Assembly: GCA_900208305.1 (NCBI GenBank)
Contig: OAPG01000003.1
Location: forward strand, 434,001-498,000
Direction: 5' to 3'
DNA from: Melanopsichium pennsylvanicum
Lineage: Eukaryota; Basidiomycota; Ustilaginomycetes; Ustilaginales
DNA: 64,000 nt
Shown: positions 31,429 to 42,777 of the stretch, piece after piece
How positions within the stretch are numbered: the first letter of the stretch is position 1
Layout of the letters: every line of letters begins with the position of its first letter
Position numbers and translations under genes: made by a program
Notes under the pieces: model-generated
Database searches by the model: none
The model's input: only the letters and a program-made list of their open reading frames with translations
What the model was told of the DNA's origin: nothing

Positions 31429-33083
31429 GAGCAAACTTAGTAGTACATGGCTACGAGTTCGTCGACGCCAACGAGCTCGTTCAGGCGGCACTACGGGATG
31501 GCCCCATAGGGGTCATGCTAATCAGCGCTCCTCCGACGTTGCTCCCGTTGTTTGGCTTTGTCCCCACGGGAGGCGACAAAGGCATAGAGATGGAAACGAC
31601 ACTAGAAGAGCCTCCCACTGCCGTCGAAATCCCAGCCCCGTACTACCCCCTCAAGGATGTATTCGACGAGGTCGAAGCGGACAAGCTTCCCCCTCACACG
31701 AAGCACGACTTGCACATCGAGCTACTACCCAGTTCGACGCCACCTCAAGGTCCGCTATATCTCAAGGGACCTAAGGAGATGGCCGAGCTGAGGAAGTACC
31801 TCGAAGAGAATCTCGAGAAGGGATTCATTTGGCCCTCAAAGAGCCCGGCGCAATCCCCCGTCCTCTTCGTGCCTAAGAAGGACGGCGGCCTGCGACTCTG
31901 CGTAGACTACCGCGGTCTCAACGAGGTCACGGTTAAGAACCGAGCACCACTGCCCTTAATCGAGGAGCAGCTGTTCCTCCTACAAAAAGCGAAGATCTAT
32001 ACCAAGCTGGACCTAAAGGCAGCTTACAACTTGGTTAGGATCGCCGACGGGGACGAATGGAAAACCGCGTTTGGAACTCAACTCGGACTGTATGAGTATC
32101 TGGTCATGCCATTCGGATTGGCAAATGCGCCCGCGCACTTCCAATCGCTCATCAACACCATCTACCGCGACATCATTGGCGTATACGTCGTAGTATACCT
32201 TGACGACTTCCTGATCTTCAGCGACAACGAGAAGGAACACATCGAGCACGTCAGGACGGTGCTCAGTAGGCTCAAGGTATGGCGGTTATTCGCCAAACTC
32301 TCGAAGTGCGTGTTCCATACCGATACTGTTGAGTTCCTCGGCTACATCATCAAGCCGTCAGGTATCGAGATGGACCCCGACAAGATCAGGACTATCAAGG
32401 AATGGCCGATGCCGGAGTCTATACACGACATCCAACGCTTCCTCGGGTTCGCCAACTTCTATCGCAGATTCATCTCTCACTTTGCACGTATAGCGAGACC
32501 GCTCACTTCCCTCGTTAAGCCCACAGAGCGATTCAAGAAGTTCGACCTCCCTGACAACGCTCGCGCTGCTTTCCACAAGCTGGTGGAAATGTTCACCACC
32601 GCTGGGGTTCTCAAACACTTCGATTACCATCGTCCTACCCGGTTGGAAACGGACGCAAGCGACTTCGCTCTCGCTGGAGTACTTAAACAAGAGCACGACG
32701 GACGATGGCACCCAATAGCATTCTACTCGCGCAAGATGGCATTGGCGGAGAAGAACTACAAGATCCATGACAAGGAACTCCTCGCTGTTGTCGTCTGTCT
32801 CAATCACTGGCGGCACATGCTTGCAGGACTACCTAGTCAGCTCATTATTCTCACTGATCACGAGGCGCTCAAATACTTCAAGTCTCAGCGGAAGATCACA
32901 GGTCGGCAGGCTCGATGGTCAGTGTTACTCGCTGACTTCGACTTCGTACTCCAATACAGACCAGGAGATAAAGCGGGAGAGCCAGATGCGTTGACACAAC
33001 AAAGTGATATGCAGCCGACCGCAGAAGAAGACCTACACAACGTCCGACAGCTGTTACCGGCACGAGTATTTGCCGAGGATTTC

Positions 33084-33156
33084 GAAAACCGCCGAGTGGA
33101 CTCAACTCGGCGGATTTCACCAAAATTCGCCAAGAAAGAGCTACTCGCCGAATCTC
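33084..33156 (+). repeat. Palindromic 35-nt module pair inside Element 1 pol (RNase H/integrase junction)
   Basis: Modules 33084-33118 and 33122-33156 are separated by ACC. The first has a 9-bp perfect inner stem, CCGCCGAGT with ACTCGGCGG, and ends GGATTTC. Both are translated. Confidence 0.85.
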
Positions 33157-34688
33157 AAATAAATATGCTAAAGCCAACGATGTCCGATATCGCGGAGGGA
33201 GGGCTGGTCCAACTCGTAAAGACTTTCCAGCCGCTCGATGCCGAGCTCGCAGAGCTTCATCAGAAGCAACCTTTCGAAGTTAGACATGGCCTGTGGTATC
33301 GCGACGGTCGGCTAGTGGTGCCGCAAGTCACATTACCAGGTAAGAAAGGTCAACGCAACACTCGGAGTGCCGCCAAAGCAAAAGATCGCTCGCTCTCGGT
33401 GGAGCACCTGAGGTACATGGTAATGTCCCAATGCCACGACGGCGCTACCGCTGGCCATGCTGGTCAAGACGCTACCCTCGAGCTCACAAGGCGGCATTAT
33501 TGGTGGCCGAATATGGCGGCATGGGTTGCTGACTATGTAGCAAGCTGCCCAGTGTGCGCTCAATATAGAGCACCGCGACACCGACCATATGGCCTTTTGC
33601 AGCCGCTGTCGACGCCGTCAAGACCCTGGAATTCCATCTCGATGGATTTCATTGAAGGGTTACCTAAATCGGAGGGGTATGACTCGATCTTTGTAGTGGT
33701 CGACCGGTTGACCAAATATGCCATCTTAACCCTGACGTACAAGACAATAACGTCGGAGCAGACGGCAAAGATGCTCAAAGACCAAGTTATGTCCCGTTTC
33801 GGGGTACCGGAGCACATTGTCTCAGACCGCGGCCAACAATTCGTCTCGGCGGCATGGAAAGAGTTCACCAACAAGCTGGTCATCCACCACTCGCTCAGCA
33901 CAGCCTACCACCCACAGACGGACGGGCAAACGGAGCAAGTCAATCAAGTTGTCGAGCAGTACCTCCGTATGTACTGCAACTACGAGCAGGACACCTGGGT
34001 AACCTGGCTGCCGATGGCCGAGTTTGTTTACAACAACACGATCCACAGCAGCATAGGAGTCTCGCCTTTCTTTGCTTGCTACGGGTGGAACCCAAAGTCA
34101 CACCCCGATCTCCCAGAACAAGTCGGTGTGCTCGACCCCAAGAGAAAAGAGTTTGCCACCCGAAGAAAAGAATTTATGGAGTATCTACAGGAGCAAATCA
34201 GGTACGCTCAAAGCCGAACCGTTGAGCAATATAACCGCAAACGGAAGGACATCGAGTTCAAAGTTGGAGACATGGTCTACGTCAACTGAAAGAACTGGAA
34301 GACAGCTAGACCCAGTCCCAAACTCGACACAAGGTTAGCAGGCCCGTTCCCCATCCTCGAACGAATCGGCAGAAGCGCATACCGGCTCCAACTCCCAGCA
34401 AGTTTGCGCGTACACAACGTTTTCCATGTCTCAATGCTTGAGCCTCAAAGGGCGAGCTCACTCCCACAGCGCTCCACACTTGAAGTCACGCCGCCCCTAC
34501 CGGACGACACTCTAGAATTCGAGGTAGAGGCTATTGCGGGAAAGCGAAAACAGGGTAGGCAAGTGCAGTACAAAGTCCAATGGAGGGGCTACCCCAAGGA
34601 GGCAGCCTCGTGGGAACCGACAGACTGTCTCAACTGCCCAGACCTCATCCGGGAGTATGAGGAATTGGCGGGAGGACAGAGACACTAA

Positions 34689-35123
34689 GCTGAAGAGGAT
34701 CTTGCGAGCCGCGATGCATGCCATCACAGGAGAGTAAGATGGTGAGAAGCTCGACAAGGACGAAGCTCGACAAGGACGATGTCGAGCGGCGAAGGTAGAA
34801 GGTTGCAGGAATCGAGATCCGGACAATGACCCCAACTCAGGGAATTTCCACGAAATCCGCCGAGTACTGCAGAATTCAACGGATCACAGAGAAAAAATTA
34901 AAAAGATCGCGGGGTAACGAGAACCTAAAAGTCACAAAATTTGCCAAGGAATGCATGATCCAAAGGATCTCAGGCCTTAATGGGCGACGCAAGTTGACAA
35001 GTATATTTCTCAGAGTTGTCGCACCTGTTGCACACCGGAAGTCACACAATCAAGCTCACACTAGGTTCAATGGGTAACGAGGCACTGCCATTGCAACAAG
35101 TCGACACAGCCAGCGGGCACAGA
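34689..35123 (+). other. Element 1 3' non-coding segment with palindromic modules
   Basis: About 435 bp between the pol end and the stop of the antisense gene. It holds modules at 34814-34848 and 34852-34886 (linker CAC) and a degenerate one near 34937-34972. No coding frame supported. Confidence 0.6.
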
Positions 35124-36280
35124 CTACTCCGCCAACTTGGGGGCTGACGAAGGCCCAGGCACCAAAGGAGGCTCGATATCCTCGAAGGGCGAGCGCATGG
35201 ACCGCATTTGCCGCTGACGATCGAAGTATTCCTCGATTGTCGTCAGTACCGGTACGCGCCGACCGCGAGGCGAGGCAGACCAAATGATACGCATCGCGTA
35301 CGCCCAGTTCGGGTCTGCCACACCATCTGAGTCACGGTTGAGGCCACGTACCTCTCCCAACCCTCGACCTCCCGCTCCCGTGACGTGAGCTCGCTCGACG
35401 CCACGCTCGCCTCGATGCAGATGGCTAGGAGGGGCGTCGCCAGCGTATACCATCGTTGGCAACGCCCTCTTGGTTCGCATGCACTTCTTGTGGCCGCCCA
35501 GATGGCAATGCACACAAGCGCGCGGAGTTTGGCCCTTGCCACCGGCAGAAAGCACGTCAGCAAAGGCCGACGGGAAACAACTGGGACAAAAAAAAAAAAA
35601 AAAAAAAAAAAGGAGAACCAGAGTCAGCAGCAAGTATCGAACGTAGAAGGGGGCAGTAGTACTTACGGTACACCAAGCTTGGCGCAGCGGGCGCATTGCC
35701 AGCTCGGCCAAGGCATGCAGCCCTCGGTCAGCCGAAGGAGGACCAGCCGATGGAGGCGACCAGCCGTCACGGAACCCTCCGATACCACCCAAGCAGGGGG
35801 CCAGGCCCCGCACACCACGAACACCAGCAACACCGGAGCCATAAGTGACTCCGCCCACAGCGCAATCTCGAGGTAGTTGGGCACATGAGGCCCAACGAGC
35901 GGAGCGACAGGGTCCTCCCTGACCTCGCTAATCCTCCCTACAACCAACTCTTCCACCTCCATCGCCTCCAGCCGCTCTTCCTCCTCTCCCGTGGCGTTGT
36001 TCCCCAGGAACAACGGTTCCAGTGGTCGCGGCGTTGCCCGCAACGCAACGAGCTGCTTGGCAGCAACAATTTCGATGGGCTGCTCGCCAGCAGCAGGGGA
36101 CGACGGAGTTGTGGCCTCGAGGCCGGCAGCCGAAAGTGTTGCCACTGCCTGAGTGGCAGGATCTCGTCCGCGAAGCCTGGCGCTGCGGCGCACAGGCTCT
36201 TCTGCCCGGAGGGCAGGCATTTGTGTCGACGCTGGTCGCGACGACGCAGCAGAAGGGGCAGTGTTTGAAGTGCTTGACAT
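35124..36280 (-). CDS. Antisense spliced gene in Element 1, six-cysteine protein
   Basis: A two-exon gene on the strand opposite to gag-pol, between pol and the 3' LTR. Exon 1 is 36280-35667 and exon 2 35580-35124; the GTAAGT donor and the CAG acceptor after a long pyrimidine tract join in phase to 1071 nt, 356 residues. Splicing completes a cysteine motif CARCAKLGVPC followed by CVHCHLGGHKKC, i.e. C-x2-C-x6-C ... C-x2-C-x7-C. The N-terminus is Ser/Ala-rich with a basic RRSARLRGRD stretch; the middle is acidic; the C-terminus is charged. No transmembrane envelope features are clear. I do not recognise the family; a nucleic-acid-binding role is inference. The same cysteine spacing recurs in Element 3. 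Its promoter would have to lie in or next to the 3' LTR, about 100 bp upstream. Confidence 0.72.
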
Positions 36281-36368
36281 TGTGATGGTTGGGGAACGCT
36301 GTTGGTGGAAGAACAAGTCGGGGAAACACCCGCCGACCCTATTTAAGCCTCAACGGAGCTCGGCTCTC

Positions 36369-36381
36369 GAAGGGGGAGTAG
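36369..36381 (+). other. Element 1 polypurine tract
   Basis: CGAAGGGGGAGTAG-type purine run immediately before the 3' LTR, the expected plus-strand primer. Element 2 has a nearly identical tract. Confidence 0.75.
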
Positions 36382-37389
36382 TGTCACGGGAGTGGGTCCC
36401 AAGGAAGAGGTCTGCGCAGACCAGAGATGTTGAATCGGCTGAGATCCGGTGGGAGAGCATGTCTCGACGGATCTCAGGGAGATCTGGTGGATAATGGTGG
36501 GCTCATGGGGTTTAAGGTTAGCGCAGAACCGAGAAGTTGAATCGGACAAAATCCGGTGAGAGAGCAGGTCTCGACGGATCTCACGGAAATTCGGCGAGTG
36601 GCAGTGACTCGCCGGATATTGAAGGTATCGATGGCAAGGGGAGCATCTGCGACGGCGGCGACCAACGCCAGCTGGAACGACACGTGGGCCGACCAACGCC
36701 CAGGGGGCAACGGAGAGAGAGCACGCGGGCGTGCTCGGAAGCACCCTGCCGAAGGACTAGGGGCAGTCTTATCGTGCGGGGGTCCAAGCTCGACGCACGC
36801 AGGTCGTACAGTACCGGTGGACCTCGCACACGATACATATATATATATACTCTGCGCCCCGTTATCGGATGAGCAGAAGCTCATCCACTCTATCTTATAC
36901 CTCAGTCACACATAGTTATCAGTACGTCGTACTTATCATACTCTTCACACGTCGCACATCGCAATACCATTCATTGCGATCCATATAGTCTGTGTCCCTG
37001 TCGGTGAATGGAGAACAACATATAGACATTGTCGACACCCCAATCGACGCTGTAGCACTTCAACTACAGGCGGAACCTCAACCGCGGGCCTGGCACCACA
37101 ACCAGTCCCTCATATCCCCACCAGCAACGACGGCTGAGGTCTAACCAGCCACCAGCAGTATCCCGTCGACGTCGTGATACTCGCGTCGACCAAGTACCCC
37201 GTCCGAGCTTGCCGCGTTACCTCTGTACGGAGTGTCACCAGCGGTCAGCCGATATCCGTTGAGAGATCGCCACTCGCGGGATTCTCTTCGATATCCGTTG
37301 AGGCCAAGCTTAACCGCCGGAACTCACTGAAATCCGGCGAGTCGCGTTTTCTCACGGGAATTCGGATCTCTGGCACGCGACCGCTGACA
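36382..37389 (+). repeat. Element 1 3' LTR
   Basis: 1008 bp, the same length as the 5' LTR with roughly 3 percent difference. It carries the same module arrays, TATA run and ATCCACTCTA (36883-36892). Confidence 0.95.
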
Positions 37390-37395
37390 GAGCCC

Positions 37396-37462
37396 TGCTC
37401 ATCCACTCTACTTTTCATACACCCAGTCTTTACCTTACTAGCCATTCAACATCTCAGTACTT
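37396..37462 (+). repeat. LTR relic similar to the Element 2 LTR
   Basis: Directly after the 3' LTR of Element 1, the sequence CTCATCCACTCTACTTTT and the following CCCAGTCTTTAC match the R-region of the Element 2 LTR (49497 onward) with many differences. It is a fragment of about 70 bp, so Element 1 sits beside or inside an older LTR. Confidence 0.6.
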
Positions 37463-37680
37463 AGTGTCATCTGATGCACCATCAATGTGAATTTTTGAAA
37501 TTGTTCAAATGAGCTCGAAAGTGCGCGACCCAGACGACACCTCGCCACCACCATCATTGCCATCGTCTGGGTCTCTTCATTTGCAACCCAGACAACCATA
37601 CGACAACGGGCCGAAAACTCCCCAACACTTCTTCTTTGTGGCCATTTGAATATCCTCATCATCAACACCGACCAGCCAAC

Positions 37681-38353
37681 ATGTCGATACAATCCTCGTT
37701 GTCAGCCATGCTTCCCACAATAGTGGCAGTATCGCTATGCTCACTCACCATTGGCTATTTTGCCGGTATGGGTCGCTCGCTGCTTTCGTACAACGCAGAA
37801 TCACGCCGCATCGTCTCAACTACCTCAGATGACGATGAATCAGACCTTGATTCGGACGAGGAAATCGCCGCGATCCCCGACAACTTCAAGGCTCCTTGGA
37901 CGGGTCTCGAGGCGGAAGAGTGCAAGATGATTTTGGCCGTGAGAATGGACATTAAGATGGAGAAGGGCAAGATTGCGGCGCAGTGCGGACATGCTACTTT
38001 GGCCGTGTACAAGCTGGCAAACAAGGTCACACCAAAATTTGTTAAGCAGTGGGAGAAGAGGGGTCAGGCGAAAGTGGCGGTCAAGTGTCCTAACGAAGAG
38101 AAGATGATGCAGCTCGAGCATAAGGCCAAGGAGCTAGGAATCGCTGCGAGGAGTATCATTGATGCGTAAGTATCAACTCGCATAGAATATTCAATACAAC
38201 TTGGTAATGAAGGCTGATAACTTTGCATCCTGTTGACTGTTTCATCGCAGCGGACGCACACAGATCGCACCAAACACAAGAACGGTGCTAGGTTTGGGTC
38301 CTGCACCCATCTCGCTCATGAATCAGCTCACTGGCGACCTAAAGCTTCTTTAG
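37681..38353 (+). CDS. PTH2: Peptidyl-tRNA hydrolase 2 (2 exons)
   Basis: This enzyme releases tRNA from prematurely ended peptidyl-tRNA. Exons 37681-38165 and 38251-38353 join in phase to 588 nt for 195 residues. The N-terminus has a membrane segment (TIVAVSLCSLTIGYFAG) as in eukaryotic Pth2, then an acidic spacer, then the PTH2 domain with KMILAVRMDIKMEKGKIAAQCGHA and, after splicing, DAGRTQIAPNTRTVLGLGPAP. All conserved blocks are present. The in-frame ATG at 37636 is less likely, because ATG 37681 gives the usual spacing to the membrane segment. Its promoter is only about 220 bp long, bounded by the LTR relic, so the retrotransposon may affect its expression. Confidence 0.93.
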
Positions 38354-38526
38354 ATGGTGTGTCTACAAGCTGTGCAACCACCCATACACACACGCATAAA
38401 ACAGAACAACCACAACAGTATCTTTCAGAACCATAAAGCTTAATTAGCATCAAGGGTGACGTTGTATCTGAGCGGAGCAAAACACCTTAGAATGCGCAGA
38501 CAAAAGAGCCTGTATTCAAGAGCCTG

Positions 38527-40573
38527 TTAAATGGTCACTTCGGCAATCATCGACTTCCATTTGCGCTGGACGGTGATGGACTCTCGGAAGACCTGCAAAG
38601 CATGCAATCAGATAGCAGGGAGAGGTTGTCAGCTTTCACATTCTATGCTCTCGATCTTGTCGGCTTGAAAAACACGGAGCACCTACCTTGTACTTGACGT
38701 CCAACAGGTTTGACAACTTTTCATCTTTTTGCGGGAAAACTAGAGTCCCTGGCTTGGTCATCCTCACCATCAAATCCCAAAGATGATCCTTGTGTTCGAA
38801 CGAGCTTTGCTCACCAACCTTCTGGTCCTTGATCAACGTCGCCTTCTTTGGCGCATAATCACCGCTTGCATTGGTACCCTCCGGATCCTTGACCTCTGCA
38901 GCGAACCTACCCAAAATAGCCGAACCTGCCACGACGCTCGCACTGGAGCTGAATGGCAACTGCACTGGCATATTGCAAACATCCGCGATAAGTTGCATAA
39001 AGACAGGGTTCTTGACATGTCCGCCAGACATGTAGATCGAGTCGATTCTATGACCCTTTGCGTTCATCTCTTCCACGATGTGCCTTGTCTGGAGAGCGAT
39101 GGCTTCGAGAGTTGCGTAGTATTTGAGAGCAAGATCGGCTACAGAGCGATCGAGCTTGAGACCAGTGATCATGCCTCTCATATGCGAATCTGCTAGTGGT
39201 GAGCGGTTGCCGTGGAAGTCGGGGTAGATGAAAAGTTCCTTGGTGAGGTAAGAAGCATGGGTGAGGTTAGCTTCGGAAGCGAGAGAATCAATTTTGTCAT
39301 GAAGGACAGTGAAGGTAGACCGGTTGGTTTCTGAGGCAAGAGTGCGGAGGGAGGGGGATGCAGGATGGGTGTCAATGATGAAGTCGATCAACTGACCAGT
39401 GGAGGATTGACCGCCTTCGTTCATCCATAGGCCGGGAAAGATGGCATGTTTGTAGGGTCCCCAAACGCCATCAACGAGTATGCCGGAAGGCGATTGGACG
39501 CAGTAGCAGGTACTGGTGCCTGCGATGGCTGCTAGTCGGTTTTGTGAGGAGATAAGAGAAGGGTGATTGTTGGCTTCGTCGACAGGATTGGTGGCTGGAG
39601 CGGCGACGGTGCCGACCCAACCTGCATAGGCGTCGATGAGAGCAGAGCCAACGGCTGTTCCGGGATGCAACCCGAGCTCGGCGGCGACCTCGGCCGAAAG
39701 ACCATCACCAACAGGCTGACCGGCAGTGAGGACCATACCGTTGCGACCGGGGATACCGCCGAGCTGCTTGAAATCGTCCTTGAAAAGCTCACCCAAACCG
39801 ATCTGATCAAAGAACTCGGGCTGCCAGCCAAGCTCACTTCCATCCACACCAGGAGGGATGTAAGAGCACTTGCAGACGAGCGAGCAGTTACTTCTCGCCA
39901 GCGAGCCCGTCGCCCTGTATGTCAGATAGTCTGGGAGATCGAAGAACATGCACTGCTTGAAAAGCTTTTCCGGCATGTGCTTCTTGAGCCACAAAATCTT
40001 GGGGACCTCCATCTCGAGTGACATGACCTTGCCTACGTAGTTGAGCACCTTGGAGCCTGTGCCGTTGATCAAAGCTGCTTCGGCTTCAGCCCTGTGGTCC
40101 GCCCAAAGAATAACATTGCGTTCACCCAAGCCCCACTCGGCAGTGGAGGAAGAGGGCTGGGGAGTGACAGCGATGGGGCTGCCGCTAAAGTCAGTGACAG
40201 CGAGCGAGCAAGTCGCATCGAAACCAAGGCCTTTGATGAGAGCAGGGTCGACTTTAGAGGCGGCGATGACTTGGGTGATGGCGAGCTTAACCTGGGACCA
40301 AATATCGGTTGTGGACTGTTCGAAGATTCGTGCGTCTGATTCGAGGCGATACGTTTGCGTGGCATGAGTGGATTCGGCGAGAATGTTGCCATCACCATCG
40401 ACGAGGGCCGCTCGTGCAGAGCCTGTGCCACTGTTAATTGATTCGGGAAGGCGGCGAAGACCAAGGCAAAGCGTGACTCAATCAACGTCGAGGCCAATCT
40501 CCAACTCTGAGCATATGCGCGGTCAAACTTACACATCGACACCGATATAGTAGAACTTGCTATCAGCCGTCAT
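38527..40573 (-). CDS. FGGY-family carbohydrate kinase (3 exons)
   Basis: An ATP-dependent sugar kinase, probably of the D-ribulose kinase type (yeast YDR109C/human FGGY). Exons on the minus strand are 40573-40533, 40430-38687 and 38592-38527; they join in phase to 1851 nt, 616 residues. Exon 1 plus the start of exon 2 rebuild the N-terminal phosphate-binding motif YYIGVDVGTGSARAALVD. Other hallmarks are VILWADHRA, the substrate Asp in LIDAYAGWVG, IAGTSTCYCV, and the C-terminal MSGGHVKNPVFMQLIAD. The last exon adds only 21 residues. Assignment to ribulose rather than another sugar is inference from overall resemblance. Confidence 0.9.
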
Positions 40574-41275
40574 CCTTGATGAATTTGTATGAATGATGAT
40601 GTTTTGGGGTAAAGATGAACCACATCTATGGCAAGAGTTGGCGGTGAGACCTTGCGGAAAGAAGATCTCAGAACAAGTTGGACAGCTGAGCTGCATGACT
40701 TTCCGGTGGAAATGCTAGAAATGGCCGACACACACTCCAAAATTCTGTCGCACAGACCTTCACATGCATAATCCACACAAGCAAGAAGATTTGCCATCCC
40801 AATTCCTCCACAGTGGGACGGGCGAGAACAAAGCTGTACAGTAACGCGGAAGTGGTGAGGAAATTCACCGAAAGCGACTGAGCTGTTCAATCTTTTTTTA
40901 ATTATGTTAGGGTCTAAAAGGTTGACAACACGCAAAAAAAGGCCCCAAACGCTAAGCGAGCCACTTGCGGTGACTTGTTCGGTGTTTTGGACCAAAGTTG
41001 TTTGACAAGATTCGGTCCTGGTTGACCAGCTATCTGTTCAAGCTGAGATAGTGTGTGTGTGATGGCGCAAGAAACCCTTTGCTCTCCTCACCTTTGCATT
41101 GCTAGCCTGAGAAAGAATGCAAGCTCGAGCAGATATTGGCCTCCCAGAGTAGCATGACCCTGCTTTCGTTTTGTGCGATGAGCTGTGCAAGCTTAGGCAG
41201 AACCAACCATGTCAGTCTTGATTCCGGTCCTCCTCCGCATCGTGCTACCATTCATATTTCGACAAGCTTAAGGAC
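40574..41275. other. Divergent promoter region
   Basis: About 700 bp between the FGGY kinase and the agmatinase-like gene. A minus-strand frame at 40570-40995 has no recognisable domain. No other feature. Confidence 0.45.
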
Positions 41276-42655
41276 ATGATCAGCAGAAAGACGCTTTATC
41301 TTCTTGCCGCACTTGGTGGTGCCGCTCTCGTACATTCACATGCACATAACTCGCCGGATCTGCACGAGGACCATCACGGAGCATGGCACCACAGCTCGTC
41401 CGAGTTCGCTCCCATCCCACTAATCGAGTTCCCATCAAACGACATCTTCGACCCTTAGACTACCAAATACTCTGGCGTTGTCAAACCTACCTTCTCTGGC
41501 GTCAACACCTATGCTCACCTTCCTACAGCCAAATGTCTTGATAACAAGACAGCAGAGTTCGATATTGCTGTCATTGGCATTCCCTACGACCTCACTGTGA
41601 CTTACCGACCAGGAGCTCGTTTCGGGCCCAATGCGATCCGACAAGCGAGCAGACGCCAGCGAGCAGGTCGAACCTATTCATTGCACCACATGCAAGATCC
41701 TTACGCGACCGGTCTGCGATTCCTTGACTGTGATGACATTCCAACCTCTAGCTTTGACCCCGCCTTGGCAATCGACCAAATTGAAGCTGGCTACACTTCT
41801 CTCCTTCAACGCATTCCTGCATCTGATCCCTCTTCGCGATCCGCTTCCTATCCACCCAGCTCCGTGGTCAGCGACAAGGCTTGGAAAGCATTCTCCAATG
41901 CTGGCATTGCAAAAGATTCTCAATCTCATCCCAAAATCGTCTCTATGGGAGGAGATCACACCATCGTCCTCCCCATCCTCCGCTCTCTGCACCGCGTCTA
42001 CGGCCCAATCGCAGTCATTCACTTTGATGCTCACCTCGACACTTGGCCTCCTGAAGTGTCTCCCGCAGGCAGCCCTACCCGTCAGCACCAGATCCAACAC
42101 GGTACATTCTTCTGGCAGGCTGCCCTTGAAGGACTCATCGCTCGAAATCAATCTGTCCATGCCGGCATTCGAACCCGTCTTGGCTCGTACAACGATATCG
42201 AACACGATTCCTCCATCGGATTTGATATTATTACTACTGACGATATTGACGACATTGGTATCCCAGCGATCATTGAGAATATAAGGGCTAGAGTCGGGAC
42301 CATGCCAGTGTACTTGAGCATTGACATCGACACGCTCGATCCCGGCTTTGCGCCAGGAACAGGAACCCTGGAAAGTGCAGGATGGAGTCCACGAGAGCTC
42401 AGGAGAATTCTGCGAGGATTGGAGGGCTTGAATTTTGTCGGATTTGATCTCGTCGAGGTCAGTCCTGCGTATGATCAGGCTGAAATTACCGCTTATGCTG
42501 CAAGCGATTTGATTTACGAATTCATCAATCTATTGACCAGGGGGAACAATCTGCAGGGGAAAGGCAGAGTCGCCGAACCAAAGAGAAGGAAAAAGCGAAA
42601 CCACACAATTAAGGCCAAGGTCGATGTTCCTTTCAGCCATGGCCACGAGCTTTGA
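41276..42655 (+). pseudogene. Secreted agmatinase/ureohydrolase-like gene with an in-frame TAG
   Basis: The ureohydrolase family removes urea from guanidino compounds with two manganese ions. The frame starts at 41276 with a signal peptide (MISRKTLYLLAALGGAALVHS), runs 60 codons, meets TAG at 41456-41458, and continues in the same frame to 42655. Downstream it is complete: TYRPGARFGPNAIR, GGDHTI, FDAHLDTW, SIDIDTLDPGFAPGTGT. Metal ligands are all present, so the enzyme is otherwise intact. It may be a young pseudogene, a read-through, a sequencing error, or an in-frame alternative intron: GT at 41330 and AG at 41457-41458 enclose 129 nt (43 codons), with CTAAT as a possible branch site. The donor GTACAT is weak. 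The upstream His-rich text looks like true protein, which favours a nonsense change. Confidence 0.72.
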
Positions 42656-42777
42656 GTCTAGTCCCCTCGTGGTTTGGTGAACATGAATGCATTAGCATTC
42701 TTTGACGTTTAGGTTGTGTAAGCGTAAACGCAGATCTGTCTGCGTGATCGACATTGTATGTATGGGGTATATGCAGA

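Larger units (their letters stand above)
30924..34688 (+). pseudogene. Element 1 Pol, interrupted by one in-frame TGA
   Basis: A polyprotein of 1121 codons to the TGA at 34287-34289, continuing in the same frame to 34688. Domains in order: aspartic protease (ILADTGA), reverse transcriptase (LFVPKKDGGLRLCVDYR, PFGLANAP, YLDDFLIFS), RNase H (RLETDASDFA, YKIHDKELLAVV), integrase with HHCC zinc region (CPVCAQYRAPRHRPYG) and the catalytic core (SMDFIEGLPK, SDRGQQFVS, AYHPQTDGQTE). After the stop come the IN C-terminal barrel and a chromodomain (YKVQWRGYPKEAASWEP). The single TGA falls at the start of the barrel (after DMVYVN), so the enzyme would lose the chromodomain unless read through. Two 35-nt module pairs are translated within it (31356-31428, 33084-33156). 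Confidence 0.92.
28509..37389 (+). mobile_element. Element 1: full-length Ty3/gypsy chromodomain retrotransposon
   Basis: An 8.9-kb element bounded by two 1008-bp LTRs starting TGTCACGG and ending GACA. The order is 5' LTR, self-primer site, gag, pol (protease, RT, RNase H, integrase, chromodomain), a long 3' part with an antisense spliced gene, purine tract, 3' LTR. The chromodomain and pol order place it among chromoviruses (Tf1/sushi-like). The LTRs differ at roughly three dozen sites, about 3 percent, mostly transitions, so the insertion is not recent. No 5-bp target duplication is seen: the flanks are TTGAT on the left and GAGCC on the right. Confidence 0.95.
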
